A stretch of DNA of 64,000 bases from Promethearchaeota archaeon. GTDB lineage: Archaea; Asgardarchaeota; Lokiarchaeia; Sigyniarchaeales; SOKP01. The first letter of the stretch is position 1. Every line of letters starts with the position of its first letter. Below the pieces are notes generated by a model. That model was given only the letters and a program-made list of their open reading frames with translations. It was not told where the DNA came from and made no database searches. The DNA is taken from contig JAUVXW010000006.1 in the NCBI GenBank assembly GCA_030603385.1, forward strand, positions 62,001 to 126,000. The letters run 5' to 3'. The position numbers were made by a program, and so were the translations under genes. Shown here one piece after another: positions 19,495-30,486 of the stretch.

Positions 19495-20088
19495 TTAATT
19501 TATTGCTGAGATTAATTTATGGTCATAATATTTTTTCAGGATTAACCTTAGAATATCTTCGAAGCATTCTAAAATCCCTTCTCCGCTTATAGCAATAGTA
19601 TACTTTGAATCTATATTTTTATATTTATGAAAATCAATCTGTTTTAAGAATCTTGTTGAAGCAAATTTATTTGGCAAATCTTGTTTATTAAAAGCAACTA
19701 AAATTGGGAGATCATCAAGTGAATCACCAAAGTAAGAGATTAATTCCCTCCATGAAATCATATTTCGTTCATAAACTTCTCTTTGTGAGTCGAGAACAAA
19801 TATAATACCATCTACAGCTTTTAAGGTAATTGGTCTAGTTATTAAATAGAAATTTTGACCTGTAGTAGTATAAACGCTAATTTTAAGAATCCAATCTTGA
19901 TTTTGAAAGGAAACTGTTCCATAATCAAAAAATAGAGTCCGATTTAATGTACTTTCAATACTAAGAATCTTTTCTTCTTTCCCAAAATGAGAAAATAACG
20001 TTTTAATTGATGTAGTCTTTCCTGATAACGCCGGTCCAAAATAAACTATTTTAATACATATTGTCTTATCAACATGATCTATAATCAA
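19495..20088 (-). CDS. Small GTPase, MglA/Arf-like
   Basis: CIKIVYFGPALSGKTTSIKTL P-loop; TTTGQNFYLITRPITLKAVDGIIFVLDSQ; FNKQDLP. Confidence 0.85.
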   Translation of the reverse strand: MIIDHVDKTICIKIVYFGPALSGKTTSIKTLFSHFGKEEKILSIESTLNRTLFFDYGTVSFQNQDWILKISVYTTTGQNFYLITRPITLKAVDGIIFVLDSQREVYERNMISWRELISYFGDSLDDLPILVAFNKQDLPNKFASTRFLKQIDFHKYKNIDSKYTIAISGEGILECFEDILRLILKKYYDHKLISAIN

Positions 20089-20204
20089 ATAAAAAACAAC
20101 TTGATCTTTTTTTGATCATTAATTTTAAAATAGATTTAAAAAAACCAATAATTTTTTATCAGATTTTAGATATAAAAAGGAAAAAATAGATTTTAAACTT
20201 CATT

Positions 20205-20603
20205 TTATTGTGGAACAGATTTTAAGATTATTGTATCTTTATCGATTTTACAATATAACTTATTTCTTAATATTAAAAGCTCAACTTCTCTTCTCAAAAT
20301 TTGGTCATTGAGGTTTAAATTATATTTGTCTTTTAACTCTTGATTGAGTTCTTCAAAGGAGATTGATTTCTTTTTATCCGAAATGTTTTTGAGATGGTTA
20401 AGAATTATTTGTTGATTATAAACTGACCTACAGTTGGAATCTAGTTGATATAGTTGATGTATTACATCGTAATTATAGTCGTATCCGCTATTTTTTTCAG
20501 TTTTTTTTAATTTATCTAAAATTTGTATCGCATCAAAATAATTCTCTTGAGTCATTAATCCCCTTACATCATTCAATTTTTCAATGAATTCTTTAGGATT
20601 CAT
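20205..20603 (-). CDS. Hypothetical protein
   Basis: ORF of 132 aa, helical. Confidence 0.5.
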   Translation of the reverse strand: MNPKEFIEKLNDVRGLMTQENYFDAIQILDKLKKTEKNSGYDYNYDVIHQLYQLDSNCRSVYNQQIILNHLKNISDKKKSISFEELNQELKDKYNLNLNDQILRREVELLILRNKLYCKIDKDTIILKSVPQ

Positions 20604-20685
20604 GATAATTATTAAATTTAAATTATTGATCAGTCAAATTTGATTTAAAAAGGGGAAAATAAAAAATTTAATTTTTATAGATTCG

Positions 20686-20916
20686 TTAAAATGGAACACT
20701 GATTACTTCTTTAACTTCTGGAATGTGTGTTTTTAAAGCTCGTTCAATACCGAACTTCACTGTTTGTTGGCTCATTGGACATCCAGCGCAATGACCCATT
20801 AAGCGAACTTTAACAGTTCCATCGTCTTCCACTGAAACTAACTCGACGTCGCCTCCATCCATTTGTAATTGAGGACGAATCTTCTCAAGGATTGCCTTAA
20901 CTTTTTCTTTATCCAT
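20686..20916 (-). CDS. NifU C-terminal domain-like Fe-S scaffold
   Basis: ILEKIRPQLQMDGGDVELVSVEDDGTVKVRLMGHCAGCPMSQQTVKFGIERAL. Confidence 0.92.
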   Translation of the reverse strand: MDKEKVKAILEKIRPQLQMDGGDVELVSVEDDGTVKVRLMGHCAGCPMSQQTVKFGIERALKTHIPEVKEVISVPF

Positions 20917-21180
20917 AATCTCTACACTTAGCTATATTATATTCTTTAATATAAAAAAGGATAACTATCTTTTAAAGGGTTGTTTTTATATTTTATTAAC
21001 TTTTACTCAAAATATTTTTACCACATAGTAGAAAGAGATGAATTAGTTTTAGTACCAAAGTGTTAGTCATATTTTAGAATATTTTAGCAAAGATCTCTAA
21101 TTCCAATAATTTTTAAAAAAGTTAATTATTTGTCATTGATTACTTACTTTATATTTTAAAATTGACGTTTTGTAAAAATT

Positions 21181-22431
21181 ATGAATGTTGAAAACGAAGA
21201 GAGGAACGAAGAAGAGAATTTGAAAAAGAAACGACAAAGAGAGAAACCTAGAAGAAAAACTCAAGGCCAAATAGTCCAAGAAGCCTTAGGTTTAAATCCA
21301 ACAGATATCCAAGAGGTTGAGAAAAAACTTTTCATCGTTCGCTTTCTTGATTTCTTTTCTGAAGATACTTTAGAATTTATTTTTAAGGAACGTATCATGG
21401 GGCAAAATCTCGAACGAATGACGTCATATATGAATATACTACAGCTGGAGAGAGAGGAAGAAAAATTATTAAAGCAATCATTTGATTCAAAAAACATAGC
21501 TGGCGTAATAGAAAATGTGAAAAATAAAGCGGAAACATTTGCTGCGAGCAAAGGAATCAAATCTAATGTAAATAAACGTTTACGAAGATTAACTCTATAT
21601 ATTACATTACCATTATTTGCTTTATTAATAGTGTTTACAATCTTCCCCATATTTTCTAGTCTTTACTTTATCTTTTTTCCTATCTTATGTGTTGTATGTT
21701 TAATGCCTCAATTAATAAGAGGGAGTGTAGTGAAAAAATGGTCCCAATTTAAAGAACAAAACAAGAATGATATTTATATAGAAAACAGAGATGACATTAT
21801 GATCTTAAAAAGCTTTACAGGAGAATTATTGAACAATATTAGATCTCGACTTATAGAATTAGAAGTGCCCCTTCAATTAATCAAATTTACACTTTTTAGT
21901 AGAGATTATGAGAATTTGAATTTACTAAACCAGAAAGCAATTCGAGGATTCATGCAATACTTTTATACATTTGAATATCCTTCAGGAATGGAACCATTCC
22001 CTATACCAGAGAATCTACAACAATATCAAGAACCGATAATTCCTGGAAAAAAAGTAGAAAAACCTGAAAAGAATTTCATCGCACTTACAGAAATGAAAGG
22101 GAAAGATGGTGTAATAGATTATTTTGTTCCAACTCTTAAAGATATAGTTGCAGACCAAATTAACACGCTCTTAAATGAGTGTGAATTTACTAAAGCACCT
22201 CATGATTTTAAAACAATCATTCCGAATTATTCAGAAACAATGGCAATTTACTGTATTTGTGGTGAAATTGTTGAAATTGATAATGTCCAAATCTGTAATT
22301 GGAAAAATCAATTTAAATTTTATTTGTTTGAAGCAAAGGAGTGTAATTGTGAAGAATCTGTTTATGCAGTTTCATTGATGGATGAATCCGCAGAAGTTCC
22401 AGAAGAATTTAAAGATATTTTCTATAGTTAA
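21181..22431 (+). CDS. Hypothetical protein with two central TM helices
   Basis: ORF; charged N-terminus, TM hairpin LTLYITLPLFALLIVFTIFPIFSSLYFIFFPILCVVCLM. Confidence 0.6.
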   Translation: MNVENEERNEEENLKKKRQREKPRRKTQGQIVQEALGLNPTDIQEVEKKLFIVRFLDFFSEDTLEFIFKERIMGQNLERMTSYMNILQLEREEEKLLKQSFDSKNIAGVIENVKNKAETFAASKGIKSNVNKRLRRLTLYITLPLFALLIVFTIFPIFSSLYFIFFPILCVVCLMPQLIRGSVVKKWSQFKEQNKNDIYIENRDDIMILKSFTGELLNNIRSRLIELEVPLQLIKFTLFSRDYENLNLLNQKAIRGFMQYFYTFEYPSGMEPFPIPENLQQYQEPIIPGKKVEKPEKNFIALTEMKGKDGVIDYFVPTLKDIVADQINTLLNECEFTKAPHDFKTIIPNYSETMAIYCICGEIVEIDNVQICNWKNQFKFYLFEAKECNCEESVYAVSLMDESAEVPEEFKDIFYS

Positions 22432-22435
22432 ATTT

Positions 22436-23785
22436 TTATTTCCTTTTTATTTTTGAATGCCATTCATAAAGTAATTTAAATCCTCTTACTGCTCGTTCAA
22501 CCTCGTTTTCAAATACGGGTATTTTTAATTCAGAAGCGGTTTTAATAACTCTTTTTACTCCTTCATGCTCTGCTTGTATTAAGATCGTAATTATTGGTTT
22601 ATCTGGGTATGATTTTTTTATATTATCAAAAATGTTAAAATCAAACTCTATTTCAGTAAAGAATTCTAAAGCTAGGATTAAACCATCAACAGCATCATCA
22701 TTTAATAAAGTTTTAGAAGAAGTATTATAAATTTCGCATATCTTAGTACCCACAAATCTTTCAGGAGGCCAATAATCAACGGGATTCCCTAAATCACAGG
22801 TAGAACCTTGAACCTTCTCAAGAATAATATTTTTGTGATCGTTAGTTAATTTCGCTAAAGATAATCCCTGTTTTCGCATTTCTTTAATAATAAGATATAT
22901 TGCACCTGAACTTGGCCCTATAATGCCTAAATCTGGACTTTTAGGTTCCGGACACCATAGAAAAATCTTTGCAAATTCAAACAATTCAATATAATTAGTA
23001 ACTGCAATTCCGCCCGCACTTATTAATTCCTCTTCCTTTTGTTCCTCTTTTCCAACGTAAAAGAATAATACTGGTTTAATGGATGCTAGTTCTTTCACAG
23101 ATTTAATTATTCTATCTGTAATTTCTCTAAGAAAAATAGAAATAACCTTAGTGGTGTTATCTTCTTTAAAATAATCCAACACATCAGCATCATCAATATC
23201 AAATCCATACCCTAGATGAATCACTTTAGAAATAGGTAAGTCTTGTGAAGGGTTCCACCACCCCATTGCGCCAGCTAATCCTCCAGATTGTGCTATAAAA
23301 CTTACACCTTCTTTTACATTTCGATGTTTTTGCATAAGGTATTGTCTTACTGGGATGATTGAAGTAGTAAAATTATTTATAAAATTAATAATACCAAGCA
23401 TAGAGGGTCCCATGTATGAAACAGCATACTTCTTACTAATTAAGTTCAATTTTTCTATCAAATCTGGATCAGTGGTATCTATTCTTAATTCAGATTCAAT
23501 TGCAATATTTTTAATCCCAAATTTTGCTAACTTTTCAAATATATGAGGTATATTTTTACCAAGAACGATAACAGCTAATTCTGGGATCTCTGGTAACTCT
23601 TCTATTGAGTGATACGACTTAATACCTAATATTTCATCAGCATTAGGATTTAGAATGTACACTTTTCCTCTGTAAAATATCTCTAAGAGGTTTTTTAGGA
23701 TGGTATAACTAAAAGTATAGGCTTTTCTTGAAGCACCAACTATTAAAATACTGTTAGGATTAAAGAAGGGCTCGAGATTTTTCAA
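22436..23785 (-). CDS. Acetyl-CoA synthetase (ADP-forming)/acyl-CoA synthetase alpha-subunit-like, CoA-binding protein
   Basis: LEPFFNPNSILIVGASRKAYTFSYTILKNLLE; GVSFIAQSGGLAGAMGWW; CDLGNPVDYWPPE. Confidence 0.85.
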   Translation of the reverse strand: MKNLEPFFNPNSILIVGASRKAYTFSYTILKNLLEIFYRGKVYILNPNADEILGIKSYHSIEELPEIPELAVIVLGKNIPHIFEKLAKFGIKNIAIESELRIDTTDPDLIEKLNLISKKYAVSYMGPSMLGIINFINNFTTSIIPVRQYLMQKHRNVKEGVSFIAQSGGLAGAMGWWNPSQDLPISKVIHLGYGFDIDDADVLDYFKEDNTTKVISIFLREITDRIIKSVKELASIKPVLFFYVGKEEQKEEELISAGGIAVTNYIELFEFAKIFLWCPEPKSPDLGIIGPSSGAIYLIIKEMRKQGLSLAKLTNDHKNIILEKVQGSTCDLGNPVDYWPPERFVGTKICEIYNTSSKTLLNDDAVDGLILALEFFTEIEFDFNIFDNIKKSYPDKPIITILIQAEHEGVKRVIKTASELKIPVFENEVERAVRGFKLLYEWHSKIKRK

Positions 23786-23986
23786 GTTTAATATTCAAAT
23801 GGTTTTAATATTTATTAATTTTAAGAATATACACAATTTATTATAGTTTATAATTCAACTAAGTCAATTTTAGCATTTAAAAAATATTAAAATAAATTAA
23901 AAGGCTATTAATAAATTAATTTCCTATTCAAAATATTGCTCTAGGGTTTTAGGATTAATAATTTTAATGCAAGTAAAAAAAAGGTT

Positions 23987-24628
23987 TTAAGTAGTTGCAA
24001 ATTCCATTTCATAAAAAGGTATTTCTCTTCTTTTCTTAGCATCATATAAAGGTAAGCCTGATCGTTTCAAAAGTTCAGGAGTTTTATAGTTTAGAATAAC
24101 AGTTTGACAGGGACTCGATATTTTCATAGAAGCAACGCGGAGGCGATCTCTTACTAATGGAAGATTTCTTATATGAGTTCCGACATCAACAATAACTTGT
24201 CCTGCTCTAACTCGGGCAGCCACGCCCATTGATCGACCAAAGGAATTTCTCATGCCTGATTGCACTCTATCTGCACCTGCAAAAGCTAACATACGATTCT
24301 CTCGAATTTTTTGAAAAGGCTTGGGTCTTATTCGTAATCGATAGTTTTGTCTTCCTAATTTACGTTGAAGAACCCCGTTTATCGTAATCCTAATTGCTTC
24401 AAGTGAATTAGAGGAGATTTGAATCTGTCTGTTAACCTTAAGACCCACTACTAAATCAAAAGATTCCCACGGCATTTCTTTATTCCCACCCCAGAAGCGT
24501 ACAATCTTAGACTGAGCGCCTCCACGAGCATATTCCCTACGATGATTTGCAGATCTCTTATGCTGGTATGGTCTCCTCGACCATTTACTATAACAATGCC
24601 AAGGGCGTCTTGAAGCCATCCCAATCAC
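23987..24628 (-). CDS. rpl10e: 50S ribosomal protein L10e (uL16 family)
   Basis: SRRPWHCYSKWSRRPYQHKR; AGADRVQSGMRNSFGRSMGVAARVRAGQVIVDV. Confidence 0.92.
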   Translation of the reverse strand: MIGMASRRPWHCYSKWSRRPYQHKRSANHRREYARGGAQSKIVRFWGGNKEMPWESFDLVVGLKVNRQIQISSNSLEAIRITINGVLQRKLGRQNYRLRIRPKPFQKIRENRMLAFAGADRVQSGMRNSFGRSMGVAARVRAGQVIVDVGTHIRNLPLVRDRLRVASMKISSPCQTVILNYKTPELLKRSGLPLYDAKKRREIPFYEMEFATT

Positions 24629-24892
24629 CTTTTTGAAGAGTTTCCTTTATCTTTATCAGAAATTGGTTAATCTGATTAAAATTAGTTTTTTTAGTTATTT
24701 ATTAATAATAATTTAAATCTAATAAGTTTTTTGAAAGTTACAGTAGAAGTTAATGAATTTATAAAATCAGAAGAGAAAATTTAGATATACTTATAATTGA
24801 TTAACAAATTATATAAAAATCTTGTTAGATACTAAGAATTTGTGAGTTAAAATTTGATTTTCAGATATTTCTAATTGTTTCTTAAAAGTATC

Positions 24893-26035
24893 ATGATTGA
24901 TATAAACACCGCATTAACACTAAAAACAGAATTACTTTGTAAAGGTTTATATCTGGATGAGGGATTAATCGAACATTATAAAGCTCAAGGAATAAATATC
25001 GATTATGGTAGAAAAGGAGGAGCTGGTCCCTCTGGAGGGAGATATTTTTTACTAGAAGATGGAATTACTTTAACAAATGTTGTTCTATGGGATGATCCTA
25101 AAAGAACAGATTTGTTCTTAAAAGAGAATAAAGAAGGCTACTTCCAGGTCTATAATGAAAAAAGAAATGAATTATTTTCTCGATTGAAACTAATCCGAAA
25201 TCCTCGTTTCTATAGTCCTGAATTTAAAACTTCAGATGGAATACCAATGAAAAAAATTGCTTTAGTTCATGGAATCGATTGTCTCGCAAGCACCATCTAT
25301 CAAAAGTGTGTATATTGGGGATGTGGTGAGGCATGCTCATTCTGTGGCATTGAAGTAAGTTTACAAAATGATTCAACTATAATAGAAAAAAATGCCAAAC
25401 AGATGTCAGAAGTCATAGATGCCGCTAAAAAGGAAGGGAGGTGCAATCATATGACTTTAACGAGTGGGACAGATGAAACAATTGATAAGGGTGCAAATAG
25501 ATATATTGAATTACTAAAAGGAGTTAAAAAAAATCATCCTGATCTCCCATTACATATACAAATTGAAGCATTAGAAGATCTGGAGTACATTAACAAATTA
25601 AAAGAAGCTGGAGCAGATACAATTGGCATCCATATTGAAGTTCTTGAAGAGAAGTTAAGAAGAGACATAACTCCTGGAAAATTTCACCTATCTTATCAAC
25701 TTTTTGAAGAAAATTGGAAACATGCAATTAATGTGTTTGGGGATAATCAAGTTAGCAGCTATGTTTTAACCGGCTTTGGAGAAGAAAAAACTAATTTTCT
25801 TGAAGATGTAGAAAAACTTATTTCAGTTGGAGTAATTCCGTATATAACTCCTGTAAGATCTATTCCTGGAAAACGTAAACTTCCCTTAACTGACTGCAAT
25901 GAGTTGTTGGATATATATCAAAGAAGTGCTGACTTGATGAGGGAGTATGGGGTTAATCCATTAAAAAGTAAGGCTGGATGCGTTAGGTGCAGTGGATGTT
26001 CAGCAATTAATGAAGCGTATAAAGCTGTAGTTTGA
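24893..26035 (+). CDS. Radical SAM protein, possibly MSMEG_0568-like
   Basis: KCVYWGCGEACSFCGIEVSL (Cys-rich radical SAM-like motif); C-terminal CVRCSGCSA; start chosen at ATG 24893 rather than the TTG of the track. Confidence 0.7.
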   Translation: MIDINTALTLKTELLCKGLYLDEGLIEHYKAQGINIDYGRKGGAGPSGGRYFLLEDGITLTNVVLWDDPKRTDLFLKENKEGYFQVYNEKRNELFSRLKLIRNPRFYSPEFKTSDGIPMKKIALVHGIDCLASTIYQKCVYWGCGEACSFCGIEVSLQNDSTIIEKNAKQMSEVIDAAKKEGRCNHMTLTSGTDETIDKGANRYIELLKGVKKNHPDLPLHIQIEALEDLEYINKLKEAGADTIGIHIEVLEEKLRRDITPGKFHLSYQLFEENWKHAINVFGDNQVSSYVLTGFGEEKTNFLEDVEKLISVGVIPYITPVRSIPGKRKLPLTDCNELLDIYQRSADLMREYGVNPLKSKAGCVRCSGCSAINEAYKAVV

Positions 26036-26127
26036 ATTAATTCCTTTTAAAAAATTCACTTAAAATTTAAAATCTTTTTTACGTTTTTAATAAATAAATA
26101 AATTAAATTGTAACTAGTAATCTTACG

Positions 26128-27009
26128 ATGTTGTTAAAAGGAAAGAATATTGTTATTACCGGCGCAGGTAGAGGCATTGGGAGAGCCGTAGCAATAGCAT
26201 GTGCTAAAGAGGGAGCAAATGTTGGATTAACTTCAAGAACGATTGAACAGTTAAATGCCGTGAAAGAGGAAATCGAAGGTTTAGGGACTGATGTAAATTG
26301 TATAATAAAGTCCGCAGATATTACAAGATTAACTGAAGTTTTAGAAACTTTTATGACATTTCATGGTGAACTTGGTCAATTAAATGGTGTAATTGCTAAT
26401 GCTGGAGCATCGTGGCGGGCAAGTGTTCATGAAGTACCTCCAGAGAAATTTGAAATGGTTATTAATACTAATATTTTAGGTGTTTTTTACACTTTTAGAG
26501 CCGCATATCCCTATTTAAAAAGAGACGATAAGAATGATAAAGCAAGGTTCATAATAACCGGAAGTGCCGTTTATCCCTCTGTGATGGGGGGATTTTCCTC
26601 ATATACAGCGTCGAAATATGGGGTCGTAGGATTGCAAAGGGAGTTAGCAACGGAGTATAAAAAAGAAAATATACTTGTAAATATGATACTTCCTATGCAG
26701 GTAGATACAAAACTGTTGAGAGGGAGACGAGCTGGTGATGGGAATAAACCATCAGGTGTACTGAATCCTGAAGATTTGAATGACTATTACTTGTTTGTTC
26801 TATCTTATGAGGCAAATAGAGTAAATGATGAGTTAATCTATCCCAGCAATTTCGAAGCCATGAAAATGATAATAAAGGAAGCACCTGAAGAAAAAAAAGA
26901 AGATTGGGATACATTTAAGGTATTTTTAGAAGAGAAATCTCCAAACTTGTATAACAACGTTAAGAAATATGGAAAGTTAGGTGAATTTATTTTAAATCGT
27001 TCAAAATAA
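26128..27009 (+). CDS. Short-chain dehydrogenase/reductase
   Basis: KNIVITGAGRGIGRAVAIACAKEGANVGLTSR; SSYTASKYGVVGLQREL. Confidence 0.92.
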   Translation: MLLKGKNIVITGAGRGIGRAVAIACAKEGANVGLTSRTIEQLNAVKEEIEGLGTDVNCIIKSADITRLTEVLETFMTFHGELGQLNGVIANAGASWRASVHEVPPEKFEMVINTNILGVFYTFRAAYPYLKRDDKNDKARFIITGSAVYPSVMGGFSSYTASKYGVVGLQRELATEYKKENILVNMILPMQVDTKLLRGRRAGDGNKPSGVLNPEDLNDYYLFVLSYEANRVNDELIYPSNFEAMKMIIKEAPEEKKEDWDTFKVFLEEKSPNLYNNVKKYGKLGEFILNRSK

Positions 27010-27038
27010 TTTTCTTAGAAATAATAAAATAAAAATGA

Positions 27039-28343
27039 TTACGTAAAGGGATTTTTATCCTTAAGTATTTTCTGTTGATACTCCATTAAAGGGGGTGGGC
27101 ATAACCCTATTTTAGTTGCTTCTTTCTTAATAGATTTCATAATTTCACCTAAATTTACAGATACAGGACACCAATGGCGGCAATTCTCACAACCAGTACA
27201 CAAGAACAGACCATCTTTTACCGCAGCTTCAATCCCATTGTGAATGTAATCTCGGATAATGCCCTCAGCCCCTAATCCATATTTTGAAGCAAATATATTG
27301 CCAAATGCCCGTGAAGCAGTACATGCATAATTACAAGTTCTACAACCTACACATTTCAGAAAATCTTTATAGATTTTATCTTTCTTCAATGCATTTGTAC
27401 GCCAATCATCCACAAGAATTACAACAACCTCTTTAGCACCATACATCCCAAGGACTCTTTCACCTTGAACATCAGAAGTATTTGAGGGTCCCGCAATAAG
27501 GCTAATATAACTAAATGACACATTATTTATTCTTGTTTGTAGCTTTGCTACAAGTACAGCATCTAAAATAGTGGGTACGATTTTAGTAATTCCACATACG
27601 ACAATGTGCTTTTCAGTTGCTCGCGTTAACAGACTTATATTTCCCTCATTCTCACCAAGTATAATTGTACCATCTTCAGCAGAAATCACATTAGCAGAAG
27701 TTAATGATACTTTTACATCATTAAGTAGTTCTTTACGATAAGTTTCTCGATAATATTTGACAATTGCGCTAGCTTTTGGTTCTAGTTCTACTCCATGAAC
27801 CTCTTTTATTTTTGCAACGATTTCTTCCCTAGTAAAATGAGCACCGGGGCCTATTCCAAAACTAGGTAATTTATAATCAAATAATTGAACAAGAACATCC
27901 CCTAGATCCGTTTCTTTAATCTCAATGTTATTATTTTTTAAAACGTCGATAATTCCAATATCTTTTGCTTCATTTGACTTAGATTTATAGATTACCTTAG
28001 CCTCTCCAATTTCCTTCATAAAAATATCTTGGGCTTCTTCATTAGTTTTTGCCAAATATACTGTCATATTATTTGCTTCGCGCATTACTTTTATACATTT
28101 TTCCACGTAATAATCCATGTTCTGAACGAATTCCTCTTTCATTGCAATAAGTTGATCTCTATACTTTTCAACAAATTCGCGACTACTATCTTCATAAAGG
28201 TATCTTAGATCATGTTGTCGGAATTTTATATTAGATGCAAATTTCCAAAACATTCCGAATTTATTTTCTAGCGTTCCCTCTTTTTGTACAGTATCGATCT
28301 TACTCTTAATTTTTTCATAAAATTCTTTTCCTTTATCACTCAC
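27039..28343 (-). CDS. LUD-domain/4Fe-4S protein (LutB/LldF-like)
   Basis: N-terminal LUD region and CVGCRTCNYACTAS...CTGCENCRHWCPVSV. Confidence 0.82.
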   Translation of the reverse strand: MSDKGKEFYEKIKSKIDTVQKEGTLENKFGMFWKFASNIKFRQHDLRYLYEDSSREFVEKYRDQLIAMKEEFVQNMDYYVEKCIKVMREANNMTVYLAKTNEEAQDIFMKEIGEAKVIYKSKSNEAKDIGIIDVLKNNNIEIKETDLGDVLVQLFDYKLPSFGIGPGAHFTREEIVAKIKEVHGVELEPKASAIVKYYRETYRKELLNDVKVSLTSANVISAEDGTIILGENEGNISLLTRATEKHIVVCGITKIVPTILDAVLVAKLQTRINNVSFSYISLIAGPSNTSDVQGERVLGMYGAKEVVVILVDDWRTNALKKDKIYKDFLKCVGCRTCNYACTASRAFGNIFASKYGLGAEGIIRDYIHNGIEAAVKDGLFLCTGCENCRHWCPVSVNLGEIMKSIKKEATKIGLCPPPLMEYQQKILKDKNPFT

Positions 28344-29076
28344 TTATCGGTTCAACTCCCTCCATTAATTTAGCAATAAAATCCTCAAATTTGATAACGG
28401 GTTTCCTAATATTATTATCCTCTCTAATTCTATTCAATGCTGTATAACAAAAAGGACAAGCTGTTAATAGAGCTTTACCCTTTTTCATATTTTCAAAAAT
28501 TGTCTTTGCATTATAATCGCTATTTTCCTTGAATATTGAATAAACGCCTCCTCCCGCACCACAACATATACTTTTGGTTTTATTATAATCTGATTCTATT
28601 AATTCAATGTTTTCAATTGAATTTAAGATTATTCTTGGCTCTTCAATTATTGGAACAGATGAATTTCTTAGGTGACATGCGTCATGATAATTTACTTTTA
28701 GACTCTTTCCCGAGTATTTTAAATTTAATTTATGTAAATTTTGAGGTTCCGCTAAAAATTGGAGGAAATGCTGTATTTTGACCGTAAATTCAGAACCTAA
28801 AAACTCTTTATAATAACGAGTAAAATAGGAATAACATCCTGCACAAATTGTTACAAGCTCAGTGATATTATTTGTTTTAAACCAATTGTTCACGAATTCA
28901 ACATGTTTTTTCATAATTTCATCTGAAGTCATGTTATATGCTAAAGAACCACAACAAGGAGGATTTTCTATTACTTGATACTCACGATCTAAGAACTGGA
29001 TTATTTTGATTGCATTTTTACAAGTAGAATCATAGAACCGAGTGCTTAAACATCCAAGATAGATAAGTTTACTCAT
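28336..29076 (-). CDS. CCG-domain (Fe)-S oxidoreductase, LutA/GlpC/HdrB-like
   Basis: PPCCGSLAYNMT, CAGCYSYFTRYY, YHDACHLRN, SICCGAGGGVYS, ACPFCYTAL; overlaps the LutB-like ORF start by 8 nt. Confidence 0.85.
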   Translation of the reverse strand: MSKLIYLGCLSTRFYDSTCKNAIKIIQFLDREYQVIENPPCCGSLAYNMTSDEIMKKHVEFVNNWFKTNNITELVTICAGCYSYFTRYYKEFLGSEFTVKIQHFLQFLAEPQNLHKLNLKYSGKSLKVNYHDACHLRNSSVPIIEEPRIILNSIENIELIESDYNKTKSICCGAGGGVYSIFKENSDYNAKTIFENMKKGKALLTACPFCYTALNRIREDNNIRKPVIKFEDFIAKLMEGVEPISE

Positions 29077-29212
29077 GATTAATTATGATTTTTAATATTT
29101 ATTAATCTTAAATTAGATTGAATAAAATTAAAACCAAATTCTTTTATGAGTCAATAATGATTTTTATAAAGAATCTAGCATTTATCAGAAACAAAAGTTA
29201 CATTAGCTAAAG

Positions 29213-30340
29213 ATGGTTATAGTGTCAAAAACTAAATATTATAAAGATCTCATTGAACGTTTTAATAATTGGATCTTTCGTTTACCCGATTCCAAACAAC
29301 TTATGCCTCTTCTTAAAATAGCGTTTACACCCGAAGAAGCTCAGTTCCTTGCGAAGATTCCTTTTATAGGACATACTGCAGAGCAACTTTCCGAGAAGAT
29401 AGCTATGCCTGTAAAAGAACTTACAGAAAAATTAGAGAGTTTTGCTAGAAAAGGTATTGTCTTTCGCTATGATGATGGATCTACTATTCGTTATTCACTT
29501 TGTGATTCAAATTTTATATTTTATAGATCTATTGGCTGGAAAGGGGAAGATAATAAATTTAATCGAAAGATCTCACCCTACCTAAATCAATATTATATTG
29601 ATGCTTTTGCTATAGAGTTTTTAGACCACCCCACTCAGGGACTCCGAGCAATTCCAATAAATGAAACTATTAAAGATACACGTCAAGTTGTACCATATGA
29701 GGATATCATAAAAGTTGTTGATAATTTCAAATACTATTCTGTATCAAAATGTCCATGCAGTCATAGACATAATCTTGATTCTGATTTTGAAGTATGTGAA
29801 CATGAATTAGAACGGTGCTTACATTTTGATACCCTTGGTAAATATTGCGTAGAAAATGGATTAGGCAGAGAAATTACAAAAGAAGAAACTCTAGAAATAC
29901 TGAAACGAGCTGCTGATGCTGGGTTGGTCCATGGGATTTCAAATACACAGGGTCGAATGGATACTATTTGTAACTGTTGTTCCTGTTGCTGTTTGTACTT
30001 AGAATCAGTAGTAAAGATGCCTGGAATAGTTCCCCGGGGACACCAGCCTTCAAATTATATACGAGAAGCTGATGATGAAAAGTGTACAGGATGTGGTGTT
30101 TGTGTTAGATCGTGTCCGATGAAAGCACTTGAACTTGAAGATAAGAAAGTTATTTTCAATCCAGATAGATGCATAGGCTGTGGTGTATGTGCACATAAAT
30201 GTAAACAAAATGCCAGTTATATGGTACATCGCGATGGAGAACAAGATTTTCCGAAAGATCCTAGAGAACAGGCAATAAGATTTCTCACTGAAAGAGAACT
30301 TGATCCCAACGAAGTTTTTAGAAAGAATTTTTTGGGGTAA
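29213..30340 (+). CDS. 4Fe-4S binding protein with N-terminal wHTH-like region
   Basis: CTGCGVCVRSCPMKALE...CIGCGVCAHKC; N-terminal HTH-like; CNCCSCCC. Confidence 0.8.
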   Translation: MVIVSKTKYYKDLIERFNNWIFRLPDSKQLMPLLKIAFTPEEAQFLAKIPFIGHTAEQLSEKIAMPVKELTEKLESFARKGIVFRYDDGSTIRYSLCDSNFIFYRSIGWKGEDNKFNRKISPYLNQYYIDAFAIEFLDHPTQGLRAIPINETIKDTRQVVPYEDIIKVVDNFKYYSVSKCPCSHRHNLDSDFEVCEHELERCLHFDTLGKYCVENGLGREITKEETLEILKRAADAGLVHGISNTQGRMDTICNCCSCCCLYLESVVKMPGIVPRGHQPSNYIREADDEKCTGCGVCVRSCPMKALELEDKKVIFNPDRCIGCGVCAHKCKQNASYMVHRDGEQDFPKDPREQAIRFLTERELDPNEVFRKNFLG

Positions 30341-30486
30341 ATTAACTTCCTTTTTATTTCAATGTATTTTATCAATTAGATAATCTTTAAAAAAAATTAA
30401 TATAATTACAAAATCTTATCTATTTGAGATTAATCATTTTTATGTAATTTTATTAAGAATCAAAATACTTCAATAAAACGATTTTT

